64,000 nucleotides of DNA, from positions 124,001 through 188,000 of the forward strand of contig NZ_JBDKWZ010000007.1 of assembly GCF_039710355.1 (NCBI RefSeq). The letters run 5' to 3'. Of the stretch, positions 19,283-27,725 are shown in pieces. The notes under the pieces are model-generated. The model was not told the DNA's origin, did no database searches, and saw nothing but the letters and a program-made list of their open reading frames with translations. Every line of letters starts with the position of its first letter. The first letter of the stretch is position 1. The position numbers and the translations under genes are program-made. Source of the stretch: Rapidithrix thailandica (GTDB lineage: Bacteria > Bacteroidota > Bacteroidia > Cytophagales > Flammeovirgaceae).

Positions 19283-19311
19283 CAAAAATAGAGTTTAATT
19301 TGAAGGTTCAA
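19283..19311 (-). promoter_or_regulatory. Candidate Bacteroidota promoter for parC
   Basis: On the minus strand TTG, 18 bases, TATTTTTG, close to the consensus TTTG-N19-TAnnTTTG. It would start transcription about 190 bases before the ATG. The remainder of the 640-base gap 19086-19725 shows no gene. Confidence 0.4.
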
Positions 19312-19725
19312 AAACGGATTGAATTTATTCCAATGGAAATAGGGTAAGAGATGGCAAACAATTTAGATGAAAATCGTTTTTAATTTCATTTTTCAACGGC
19401 CCTTCGCAAATTTGACACATTGTATCCCTTGTGCAAAAGCTATATGAAGGAAGGCATTGCTTTCTCAAGTTTAACCTTTTACAAGGTAGGTAAAAAGTAA
19501 AATCCTTGGGAATTCTACAGGATACAGGAATAGAAATACCTGATTTTTTTTAACTTTATCGGAATATCCCACCTATTTAGGTTTAGGTAAGTGCCGGTGC
19601 TTTTTAGTATAGACACAACTTGTTTCCCTATTAGTCACTGGCAAGTATAATCGTTAAAACAATTACTGACCTTTTATTTAAACATAAAAATATAGACTTA
19701 ACTTTTTTAATCTTTCCCTACAATC

Positions 19726-21786
19726 ATGACATACACAGTACAAGCCGGAGATACGATGTACAGCATCGCCCGAAAGTTTAGCATTACAGTTGCTGAGCTC
19801 CAACAAATCAACCAGTTACAGCCTTACGACACACTGAATATAGGACAAAATCTCAAAGTGTCCGCAAATGCTTCTGCTCAAGGTGAATTTCACCTGGTAC
19901 AACGGGGAGAGTCCCTTTATTCCATTGCTCAAAAATACCATAGCACTCCTCAGGAAATATTACAAATCAATGGCTTAGCAGCCAACACCAGCATCTTTAT
20001 CGGCCAACGCTTACGGATAAAAACGCATCAAGGGTATGGCAATACTTCAGGCAGTGCTTCCGGTACGTATACGGTGCAAAGGGGCGATTCGCTGTATGCC
20101 ATTGCCAACCGTTTTCAAACCTCCGTACAAGATATTCTCAACCTCAACGGGCTTAGCAAAAATGCTACTTTGTATGCGGGCCAACAGTTAAAAGTCCCTG
20201 CGGTAACCAATACAGGCAGCACCCAACAAGACTTGTCCAACTACTATACCGTGCAAAGAGGTGATTCGCTGTATGCCATCGCTCAAAAAGCAGGTACAAC
20301 CCCTCAGGCAATTTTGCAGTTGAACGGTCTTGCAGCCAATACCAATATTTATGTGGGGCAAAAACTAAAGGTGCCTTCACCGGGAAGTGGGACTTCGGGA
20401 AGCGGTGGCAGTACTTCGGGAAATACCGGCAATACGCCCACACCCCCACCACGGCCTCAACCCAATGTCCCCGCACATTTGACACACATCCAACAAGCAA
20501 GGGCACTCATCAAGGTACAAGAGTTGAATGGAAAAGCAATTATGGGTTCTGGCTTGAGAGGGGCCGTGGGCCGGACCAATCATATGAACCCGGACGACTT
20601 GGACAAAGTACAAAAATGCTTGATTCAATTGGGGCTTTTGCCCGGACAACACAGTGAGTCTCCGGCCGCTTTACAACGCAAGGGAGGCGGGCCTATCATG
20701 GCGCGTAGTATTCCTCAAACCATTGCCGCCATTCAGCAATTTCAGAGCAAATACAAAGTAGACTACTGGACCCAAACCCCGGAACGCATTGCCATGTTGG
20801 GTACCCGGCAATACAACTCGGGCATTGTCTCTCCCAACGATGTCACTTATATCGTTCTCCGGGATTTCACTCAATACAAAGTAGCATTCCCTCACCCTTA
20901 CAACCGGGGGCAAAATGTAGTAGCGGAATTCCGGAACTTCCCTATCAGCAGCTACAATCAATACTATGACGGGATTAGTTTCAATGGGAATTCACAGCCT
21001 GATTTACCTCTAAATTTATTTACTGAGCTAGGGTTGGATGCTAATTTGGCCGAGGCCGTGAAATATGTATCCGCTCATGAGGGGAATTTTGATGCCATCA
21101 ACAGCTATGACAAAGCAATTTTTTCTTTCGGGTTTATTCAGTTTGCCGGCAACGGTGGAGGACTGGGTGCCCTATTGGGAGAAATGAAGAAGCGGCAACC
21201 GCGCTTGTTTCAAGAATATTTTGTCAAGTTGGGTGTGGATGTGGATTACACCCTTCGCAACGGGGAAGTGCATCAAGGCGAACTCAAAGTCATTGATTTA
21301 AAAGCCAGCAACGGCCGTTTTGAGGTAAAAGGAACAGATGCGGAAAAAGCCATCCGGGCCGACAAAGTATTACACGGGGTATTTATCCGGGCCGGCTATG
21401 ATTTGAATCTGATTCAGGTACAAATTGCCCGGGCGGTGATCGGTTATGTGCGCCCGGCCTTGGGAATCAAACTCAACCTTCCCGCTTTTAATTTAAGTAA
21501 TATTCCGATTACGGAAATCATCAATTCACCTTTGGGAATGGCCATGGCCATTGACTTAACCGTCAATCAATGGATTAACAAAACCCGGGAATTATTTGAA
21601 AAAGCCATTGTACAAGTCGCTATTGCAAATCGCTTGACCTCTCTTCCTTTGTTAAAAACCATTGATGAGCGCCAGGTGGTACAAGCTATCAACAGCTCTG
21701 CCGGTGGCGATCAAAGAATTGCCAAACGCAGCAACAGTTTACTCAATAGTGGCCTAAGCTCTACTAAAACAGGTAGAATCGCGTAA
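19726..21786 (+). CDS. Leaderless 4xLysM protein with peptidoglycan-binding and putative muralytic domain
   Basis: A 686-residue protein. The very first residues already form LysM 1 (TYTVQAGDTMYSIARKF); further LysM repeats occupy about 55-99, 113-157 and 173-217, each with V(Q)xGD/ESLYxIA. A Ser/Gly/Pro linker (218-248) follows. Residues about 285-345 resemble a peptidoglycan-binding_1 domain (DLDKVQKCLIQLGLL, TIAAIQQFQSKY). Residues about 430-600 contain VSAHEGNFDAINSYDKAIFS followed by FGFIQFAG, reminiscent of lysozyme/transglycosylase-like folds, with Glu452 a candidate catalytic acid. There is no signal peptide, no transmembrane segment and no T9SS sorting domain. LysM proteins act outside the cytoplasm, so either lysis, a contractile or phage-like delivery route, or an unusual exporter is needed. 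Gene stands alone, ending at a shared terminator. Confidence 0.8.
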   Translation: MTYTVQAGDTMYSIARKFSITVAELQQINQLQPYDTLNIGQNLKVSANASAQGEFHLVQRGESLYSIAQKYHSTPQEILQINGLAANTSIFIGQRLRIKTHQGYGNTSGSASGTYTVQRGDSLYAIANRFQTSVQDILNLNGLSKNATLYAGQQLKVPAVTNTGSTQQDLSNYYTVQRGDSLYAIAQKAGTTPQAILQLNGLAANTNIYVGQKLKVPSPGSGTSGSGGSTSGNTGNTPTPPPRPQPNVPAHLTHIQQARALIKVQELNGKAIMGSGLRGAVGRTNHMNPDDLDKVQKCLIQLGLLPGQHSESPAALQRKGGGPIMARSIPQTIAAIQQFQSKYKVDYWTQTPERIAMLGTRQYNSGIVSPNDVTYIVLRDFTQYKVAFPHPYNRGQNVVAEFRNFPISSYNQYYDGISFNGNSQPDLPLNLFTELGLDANLAEAVKYVSAHEGNFDAINSYDKAIFSFGFIQFAGNGGGLGALLGEMKKRQPRLFQEYFVKLGVDVDYTLRNGEVHQGELKVIDLKASNGRFEVKGTDAEKAIRADKVLHGVFIRAGYDLNLIQVQIARAVIGYVRPALGIKLNLPAFNLSNIPITEIINSPLGMAMAIDLTVNQWINKTRELFEKAIVQVAIANRLTSLPLLKTIDERQVVQAINSSAGGDQRIAKRSNSLLNSGLSSTKTGRIA

Positions 21787-21822
21787 CGAAAGCACTTTGT
21801 CGAGTAAGAAAACCTAAGGCAT

Positions 21823-21852
21823 AAAAAAATCCCCGGAATTCCGGGGATTTTC
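21823..21852. terminator. Bidirectional terminator
   Basis: The perfect palindrome CCCCGGAATTCCGGGG is flanked by AAAAAAAT on the left and ATTTT on the right, between the convergent LysM and icd genes. Confidence 0.85.
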
Positions 21853-21873
21853 CATTTATAGAAAGTAAATACC

Positions 21874-23100
21874 TTAAGCCATTTTTGCTTGCAAACCTTT
21901 GTCCAAAGCTTCCAAGAACTCTTCTGTAGTCACATAGTGGCTTTCGTTCAGCTCACTTCCATGAATCAACAGCGCTAAGTCTTTGGTCATGGTTCCGTTT
22001 TCTACCGTTTCGATACAAACCTCTTCTAACTTGTGGCTAAAGTCAATCAAGTCTTGGTTCTTATCTAATTTTCCACGGAAAGCCAATCCCCTAGTCCATG
22101 CGAAAATAGAAGCAATTGGGTTAGTAGACGTTTTCTTACCTTGTTGGTGCTGACGGAAGTGACGGGTTACGGTGCCGTGTGCCGCTTCCGCTTCCATGGT
22201 TTTGCCATCAGGCGTGACCAACGTTGAAGTCATCAAACCTAAAGAACCGAAACCTTGCGCTACGGTATCGGACTGTACGTCACCATCGTAGTTTTTACAA
22301 GCCCATACAAATCCACCTTCCCACTTCAAAGCAGCTGCTACCATGTCATCGATCAAACGGTGCTCATAAACCAAGTCCAATTCGTCCATTTTGGCTTTGA
22401 ACTCATTTTGATACACCTCTTCAAAAATATCTTTGAAACGGCCATCGTATTTTTTCAAGATGGTGTTTTTGGTAGACATGTACAATGGCCATTTTTTAGA
22501 AATTGCCATGTTAAAACAAGCCCGGGCAAAGCCGTAGATAGACTCATCAGTATTGTACATGATCATTGCAATACCGTCTCCTTCAAACTGATATGCTTCC
22601 CAAGATTGAGGCTCGCTACCATCTTCAGGAGTGAAGGTCATGGTTAATTTTCCTTTTCCTTTGGTCAACACGTCCGTAGCACGGTACTGATCACCAAAAG
22701 CATGACGGCCAATACAGATAGGTTGTGTCCATCCCGGAACTAACCTTGGTACGTTTTTAATCAAAATAGGCTCTCTGAAAACAGTACCCCCTAAAATATT
22801 CCGGATGGTTCCGTTAGGAGATCTCCACATGCTTTTCAAGTCAAACTCCTCTACACGTGCCTCATCAGGAGTGATGGTTGCACACTTAATCCCTACGTTA
22901 TATTTTTTGATCGCCTCTGCCGCATCTATTGTAATTTGATCATCGGTCGCATCACGGCTTTCGATACCCAAATCATAATATTTAATATCCAGGTCTAAGT
23001 ATGGGAAGATCAATTTGTCTTTGATAAATGTCCAAATGACCCGGGTCATTTCGTCACCGTCTAACTCAACAACGGGATTTGCAACTTTAATTTTAGCCAT
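21874..23100 (-). CDS. icd: Isocitrate dehydrogenase (NADP-dependent, eukaryotic-like type II)
   Basis: A 408-residue enzyme that oxidatively decarboxylates isocitrate to 2-oxoglutarate in the TCA cycle, in the cytoplasm. It matches the homodimeric eukaryote-like subfamily: VELDGDEMTRVIW at the start, ATITPDEARV, MWRSPNGTIRNILGGTVFRE (substrate and phosphate binding) and IGRHAFGDQYRATD, in which Arg132 corresponds to human IDH1 Arg132. The C-terminal half has AAHGTVTRHFRQHQQGK, the NADP-binding segment, and TNPIASIFAWTRGL. Length is as expected for the family. The gene is monocistronic: a terminator closes it and a promoter-like element lies just upstream. Confidence 0.96.
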   Translation of the reverse strand: MAKIKVANPVVELDGDEMTRVIWTFIKDKLIFPYLDLDIKYYDLGIESRDATDDQITIDAAEAIKKYNVGIKCATITPDEARVEEFDLKSMWRSPNGTIRNILGGTVFREPILIKNVPRLVPGWTQPICIGRHAFGDQYRATDVLTKGKGKLTMTFTPEDGSEPQSWEAYQFEGDGIAMIMYNTDESIYGFARACFNMAISKKWPLYMSTKNTILKKYDGRFKDIFEEVYQNEFKAKMDELDLVYEHRLIDDMVAAALKWEGGFVWACKNYDGDVQSDTVAQGFGSLGLMTSTLVTPDGKTMEAEAAHGTVTRHFRQHQQGKKTSTNPIASIFAWTRGLAFRGKLDKNQDLIDFSHKLEEVCIETVENGTMTKDLALLIHGSELNESHYVTTEEFLEALDKGLQAKMA

Positions 23101-23417
23101 AATTCTTCGGGTTAAAATATTTTATTTTCAAACTGTTGGCGGCAAATATAACAATAAATGATGGAATGATGGAAGGAATAGGGAAGTGAGTCGGGGAAAC
23201 CTTAACCAGGAGAATTCGTTGAGGTGTATTTCATAAAATATCCGTTTACTAGCGAATTTTTACGAATGGCAGGCAACTTATTTCACCCTGTACCCCCTGA
23301 TTATGATAAGACCCTTTACTTGAGTAGCTTAGCTTGTACAGCCTGTTTTTTTGCTTTTGACAAACCCCTAATTGAGCGCAATTGATGACTTGGAGTGTTG
23401 GCCAAAACATTCCAATA
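23101..23417. other. Intergenic region upstream of icd
   Basis: Contains the icd promoter candidate at the left and, at the right (23390-23415), an imperfect hairpin TTGGAGTGTT / AACATTCCAA just after the methyltransferase stop, without a T-tract on either strand. Nothing else is seen. Confidence 0.5.
23143..23150 (-). promoter_or_regulatory. Candidate -7 element for icd
   Basis: TATATTTG on the minus strand matches TAnnTTTG, 43 bases upstream of the icd ATG. A -33 TTG is not evident at the usual spacing. Confidence 0.4.
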
Positions 23418-24086
23418 TCAAGGGGTTGAAATGTTCTTTTTCACACAAACTTCAGAGAGGATAAACCCTGAAAGAAAATCCGCTTTCCAGTTGCGTGCGA
23501 AACCTGCTTTTTCAATGAGTTCTCCATAATGAAACAAGCGATTTCCTTCGATACCGGAAGTCCATTTGAAAAACAGATACATTCCCCACACTGTGATTCG
23601 CTGCCCTGTTCTCCCCCACCACTTTCGATGTCCAATGTTAAAATCCGTATAAAACCAATAGCCTCCTCCCCTGACTGAGTCTGCCAATAATTGAACGACT
23701 TTATTTAAATACGCCTCTGGGAAAAGATCCAGGTAAAAATTGGTAATGATTACATCATAGACGGCTTGGGGAGGGATATCTTTCTCAGTACCATGAATAT
23801 AAATGATTTTTTTAGCATCCCCTGGCTTTATCTTTTGCCGGGTCAAAGAGATCATCCGTTCCGAGGCTTCGATATAGGTTATTTTCTTCGCCTTGGTCTG
23901 TTGTAATACGGCATTGGCAATCCATCCGGCCCCTCCGCCCAAAATCAGTACATGGGCTTGCTCCGGAATCAAGGATAAAAACCAACATTGTGACTTTTGT
24001 ACCCAGCCCCGGAAAACCCACCGGGTCAGATGATCATAAAAAGGGGCTATCCAATTGAAGTTATTAGTAGTCGTTTCAGTTGCCAT
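23418..24086 (-). CDS. Class I SAM-dependent methyltransferase
   Basis: A 222-residue protein. Motif I of Rossmann-fold methyltransferases is clear (VLILGGGAGWIANAVLQQ, about residues 45-62), followed by the acidic end of strand 2 (ITYIEASERMISLTRQK) and motif IV (YDVIITNFYLDLFPEAYLN). The N-terminus FNWIAPFYDHLTRWVF and the later YWFYTDFNI resemble the UbiE/Methyltransf_25 group, which often methylates lipids or quinones. The next gene upstream, 150 bases away on the same strand, encodes a UbiA-like membrane protein, so the two might act on the same lipophilic substrate; that is inference. No signal peptide. Substrate unknown. Confidence 0.8.
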   Translation of the reverse strand: MATETTTNNFNWIAPFYDHLTRWVFRGWVQKSQCWFLSLIPEQAHVLILGGGAGWIANAVLQQTKAKKITYIEASERMISLTRQKIKPGDAKKIIYIHGTEKDIPPQAVYDVIITNFYLDLFPEAYLNKVVQLLADSVRGGGYWFYTDFNIGHRKWWGRTGQRITVWGMYLFFKWTSGIEGNRLFHYGELIEKAGFARNWKADFLSGFILSEVCVKKNISTP

Positions 24087-24236
24087 AGGGGTGTATCAGC
24101 TAGGTATGATCTTATTAATTATTTCATAGTGGTAAAGAAATGTTTACCTGATTTAGTGAATGAAAAGTTGAGAGGAAACCGCAACGAATGTTCACTTGTC
24201 TTTTAAACCCTGATGAATACACGACTCCGTATTTTA

Positions 24237-25079
24237 TTACTTACTCAGTAAAAACACCAAGGGGTACAAAAACACCAAATCGCCCCAAATACGATAGCGT
24301 TCTTTTTTGACAAAGATCATTGGCCACTGGACAATGGCTAATAAGCTTCCCAACATCAACAAGAATAAAAGCTGGGTGGCGAAGAAGAGTGTTGTATGGT
24401 CATAGAACAATAACACAGCGGCCAGCATCAGCCCTCCCATTCCTGCTGCAATAACCCGGATCATGCGTAACGTTTTTTGCTCTCCGATTTTCCGGGCAAT
24501 GCTACCGTGTTCATCCTGCGTATCTATTTTAAGTTCAAATATCGAGAACTCCGCCAGATTGATATACGCCAAAGCGGCATATTCCAAAAACAGGATCAAC
24601 CAATACCAAGACCAAGGCTGTTGGGTAAGACTTAAGGGGCCTAAAAAAATTCCGGCAGTATAAATCAGGGCGATGGCCAGCTCTTTGAAAACGGTAGGCA
24701 AATGACCGACAAGTTTCAAAAACAAAAAATACAAAGCTACCAATGCTAGCAAGATAAGCCCATATTGTAATGTTTGGATAGGCAAAAGGAAGAGAGAGCA
24801 AATACCAAAACCGGCTAAAAAAAGCCAGGTAAGACTTAGTGCATTGGCGTGCCTTTGATGAAAAGCATGACGGAAGGTAGACGGAAGATGGGTAATCTTC
24901 CGGGCATCTAACAAGTGATCAAATGTATAGATCAACCAAACACTTAATGCCAAATCCGCTAACAACAGCCAAGGCAAATTCACTTTTACAAGGGAAGCAA
25001 CAAACAAGGCTCCAACACAAGCCCCTACCACAATGTCCAGACTTAACACTCGAATGTATTTATAAATAACCCCTAGCAT
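24237..25079 (-). CDS. UbiA-like integral membrane protein (putative prenyltransferase)
   Basis: A 280-residue protein with about eight hydrophobic segments. The cytoplasmic loop after the second segment has IYTFDHLLDARK (Asp54, Asp58), which corresponds to the first Asp-rich motif of the UbiA family, NDxxDxxxD, in weakened form. The second loop has EFSIFELKIDTQDEHGSIAR, which fits the second Asp-rich motif. UbiA enzymes transfer prenyl groups to aromatic acceptors (menaquinone, heme O, carotenoid-like lipids). It follows porD by 74 bases on the same strand, where recN is usual in other Bacteroidota. The relaxed motifs leave open that it is a diverged member with another function. Confidence 0.6.
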   Translation of the reverse strand: MLGVIYKYIRVLSLDIVVGACVGALFVASLVKVNLPWLLLADLALSVWLIYTFDHLLDARKITHLPSTFRHAFHQRHANALSLTWLFLAGFGICSLFLLPIQTLQYGLILLALVALYFLFLKLVGHLPTVFKELAIALIYTAGIFLGPLSLTQQPWSWYWLILFLEYAALAYINLAEFSIFELKIDTQDEHGSIARKIGEQKTLRMIRVIAAGMGGLMLAAVLLFYDHTTLFFATQLLFLLMLGSLLAIVQWPMIFVKKERYRIWGDLVFLYPLVFLLSK

Positions 25080-25153
25080 CTCTCCACGAATAGCAACCTG
25101 CGCTGTTTCTTCGATTTGTGTTTAAATTCTCTTTCACAACTCCACGATCCATC

Positions 25154-26065
25154 TCACTTTAAAAGCTTTTTGTACCGGTTGGCATCTCTGGGGTTTAATT
25201 GAGTAAGCAAATTCACTGCATTTTGGCGTACCTCCACTTCTCCCCGTGAAAATATATTTAACAGTTCGGCCCCTTTGGCATCGAAAAAAGCCAATGTATT
25301 AATATTTTGGGGTTGTACTTCGTATACTTCCTGCACTTTTTCCAAGCAAGCGAACACCACCTCGCGGGAGTTATTGGCATCTTTTTCAAAGCCATCCATT
25401 GCCTGGCGGTGATAATCGTACAAAGCCACCCGGAACGGTTCGAACTGAGGGTTTAACAAATTTTCCACAATCCATCCCCGGTTTCTTTTGTCTCCGATAA
25501 TCGACCAACCGGCTCCACCGCTTTGTTGGGCATTGGTCAAAATGTTCAGTGCTTTATTATAATATTTATCTCCGCCTTTGGGCGAAAAGGTATCGTAATC
25601 CATTCCGATAATCACATAGGCATAATAGGCCAATAAAGAGGTGAGTTCCGTAGAATAGGAATTTTCCGTAAATATCAACGGGTCCGACTCATTGTATTGG
25701 AACTGCCATTTCTCATCGAAAAACATGCAAACCGGAGACTCGTAATCCGTTCCGTATACAGGTCTCATGGATTGAACCTGTACATTGGCCGTATAGTTTT
25801 GAATGGTAGAATTGTTCCCCAAGGTGATCAATAGGGTACATTTAATTTTTTCATGTTCTTGAAATTGATCATCCGTCCATTGGGTGGTATTCATAAATTG
25901 CCCAATGGCTTGCTGCATCGTTTCAAAAATCTTCCGTTCTTGGGTTTGCACGCTTTCACTGTTGATAATTACTTCACAGTCGAGTTCTTGAGCGGTCAAT
26001 TCCCCCCCTAAAATCCCTCCCCATACAATGGGAAGAAGCAATGCAAGCTTTAACAATTTACCCAT
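25154..26065 (-). CDS. porD: Type IX secretion system protein PorD (DUF4835)
   Basis: A 303-residue exported protein (signal peptide to about ELTA-QE). The mature N-terminus AQELDCEVIINSESVQTQE and the motifs IFETMQQAIGQFMNTTQW, VQVQSMRPVYGTDYESPVC, LTSLLAYYAYVIIGMDYDTF and ALNILTNAQQSGGAGW are characteristic of DUF4835, identified in Porphyromonas as PorD. PorD is required for the type IX secretion system, although its exact step is unclear. It sits in the conserved order bamD-rpoZ-coaBC-porD, 49 bases after coaBC. Three T9SS cargo proteins in this window are presumably dependent on it. Confidence 0.88.
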   Translation of the reverse strand: MGKLLKLALLLPIVWGGILGGELTAQELDCEVIINSESVQTQERKIFETMQQAIGQFMNTTQWTDDQFQEHEKIKCTLLITLGNNSTIQNYTANVQVQSMRPVYGTDYESPVCMFFDEKWQFQYNESDPLIFTENSYSTELTSLLAYYAYVIIGMDYDTFSPKGGDKYYNKALNILTNAQQSGGAGWSIIGDKRNRGWIVENLLNPQFEPFRVALYDYHRQAMDGFEKDANNSREVVFACLEKVQEVYEVQPQNINTLAFFDAKGAELLNIFSRGEVEVRQNAVNLLTQLNPRDANRYKKLLK

Positions 26066-26114
26066 GGTTGAAAAACAAATGTTTAAATATGAATATCAAT
26101 GCCAACTGTTAAGG

Positions 26115-27329
26115 TTACGCTTCCTTTCTTTTCCAACAAGCAATGGCATAAGTTACAATATCTTTGGCAACTTTGTCCTTACTTTTCAATTCAAATTTGT
26201 GAGTTCCTTGCGAATCAATGATGGTTATTTGATTGGTATCATACCCAAAACCCGCTCCTTGATCCCTCAAAGAGTTTAAAACTACGAAATCCAGGTTTTT
26301 CTTTTGTAATTTTCCCCGGGCATTTTCCTCTTCGTTCTGGGTTTCCAATGCAAAGCCTATTGTCAATTGCCCGGTCTGTTTCCGCAAGCCCATTTCTTTG
26401 GCAATATCTTTGGATTTCACCAACTTAATATTCATTTCAGGGCTGTCTTTCTTGATTTTTTCGGGGGCGATTTGCTTGGGTGTGTAATCCGATACTGCTG
26501 CAGTAAAAACCGCAATATCCGTTTTTTCAAATTTTTGCAAAGTCGCTTCATACATTTCGTGAGCAGTAGTTACCGGGATAATCTCTGCCCATTCCGAGGA
26601 AGGGGGTGTCGCTTCAGTAGGTCCACATACAACCGTAACATCCGCCCCATTTGCCGCAAATTCCTTTGCCAAGGCAAAGCCCATCTTTCCTGTAGACCCG
26701 TTGCTGATGTAGCGTACAGGGTCGATGTACTCACGGGTAGGCCCCGCAGTAATCAAGACTTTTTTTCCACTTAGCTCCTGACGGCCCGGAGTAAAGTATT
26801 GTTCCAAAAACCGGAAGATATGTTCAGGCTCTGCCATTCGTCCTTTTCCTTCCAAGCCACTGGCTAAGGGGCCTACTTCCGCATCGATAAGCAGATGTCC
26901 GAAGCTTTGCAAGGTTTGCAGATTTTGTTGAGTAGTGGGATGAGCATACATATCCAAATCCATGGCCGGGGCAATGGCTACCGGACAACGGGCTGATAAA
27001 TATGTAGCAAGGAGCAAATTATCGCAAAGGCCATGGGCCATTTTGGCAAGGGTATTGGCACTGGCAGGTGCGATTAACATCAAATCGGCCCATAAACCCA
27101 AGTCCACATGGTTGTTCCAGGTGCCCGTTTGATCTTTGACAAATTCACTGAGGACAGGCTTTTCAGATAAAGTAGCCAGGGTGAGAGGAGGGATAAATTC
27201 AAAAGCTGAGGGAGTCATTATGACTTGCACCTCAGCTCCTGCTTTTTTTAATATTCTAATCAGTAATGCAATTTTGTATGCTGCAATACTTGCGGTGATC
27301 CCAATCAGTAGTTTCTTGCCTTTCATCAT
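26115..27329 (-). CDS. coaBC: Bifunctional phosphopantothenoylcysteine decarboxylase / phosphopantothenate-cysteine ligase
   Basis: A 404-residue cytoplasmic flavoenzyme that makes 4'-phosphopantetheine for coenzyme A. The CoaC half (about 1-185) has GITASIAAYKIALLIR, the NHVDLGLWADLMLIAPASAN loop and PAMDLDMYAHPTTQQN, the conserved PxMNxxMW-like region in its Bacteroidota form. The CoaB half (about 190-400) has VLITAGPTREYIDPVRYISN, GSTGKMGFALA and AVSDYTP. Length and order match the fused enzyme. The start could be Met1 or Met2. It is the third gene of the bamD-rpoZ-coaBC-porD operon. Confidence 0.95.
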   Translation of the reverse strand: MMKGKKLLIGITASIAAYKIALLIRILKKAGAEVQVIMTPSAFEFIPPLTLATLSEKPVLSEFVKDQTGTWNNHVDLGLWADLMLIAPASANTLAKMAHGLCDNLLLATYLSARCPVAIAPAMDLDMYAHPTTQQNLQTLQSFGHLLIDAEVGPLASGLEGKGRMAEPEHIFRFLEQYFTPGRQELSGKKVLITAGPTREYIDPVRYISNGSTGKMGFALAKEFAANGADVTVVCGPTEATPPSSEWAEIIPVTTAHEMYEATLQKFEKTDIAVFTAAVSDYTPKQIAPEKIKKDSPEMNIKLVKSKDIAKEMGLRKQTGQLTIGFALETQNEEENARGKLQKKNLDFVVLNSLRDQGAGFGYDTNQITIIDSQGTHKFELKSKDKVAKDIVTYAIACWKRKEA

Positions 27330-27379
27330 AGTTCAAAGTTCCACATTAAAAAGGCAAAAAAACAACTATTTCAGAGGAA

Positions 27380-27694
27380 TCAAAGCTCTTTTTCTTGATC
27401 TTCTATTCTGGTAAAGTGGATTTTGTTCTCCAAAAATTCCTCTACGGCCAAATTAGTCGGTTTTGGCATACGCTCATAAAACTTAGAAATCTCAATTTGC
27501 TCTCTGTTTTCAAAAACCTCTTCCAAGTTATCCACTGTAGTAGCAAATTCGGCCAATTTACTGTTCAACTCTTCTTTCAGTTTAGAACTAATCTGCCGTG
27601 CTCTTTTAGAAATGACTACCACTGATTGGTAAACATTGTCTGTGCCCTGTGTTAACTCCGGCAGGTCTCTGGTAACTAATTCTGATTTAGCCAT
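27380..27694 (-). CDS. rpoZ: DNA-directed RNA polymerase omega subunit, Bacteroidota type
   Basis: A 104-residue protein. It matches the Bacteroidota form of RpoZ, which assists assembly of the beta' subunit: LPELTQGTDNVYQSVVVISK, RARQISSKLKEELNSKLAEF, and a C-terminal FYERMPKPTNLAVEEFLENK. The central RARQI corresponds to the RARQL of the RpoZ/RPB6 family. Spacing is 31 bases from bamD and 50 to coaBC, consistent with one transcript. Confidence 0.92.
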   Translation of the reverse strand: MAKSELVTRDLPELTQGTDNVYQSVVVISKRARQISSKLKEELNSKLAEFATTVDNLEEVFENREQIEISKFYERMPKPTNLAVEEFLENKIHFTRIEDQEKEL

Positions 27695-27725
27695 ATCCTT
27701 TATGTTATAAATTTAATAGGTCCGA

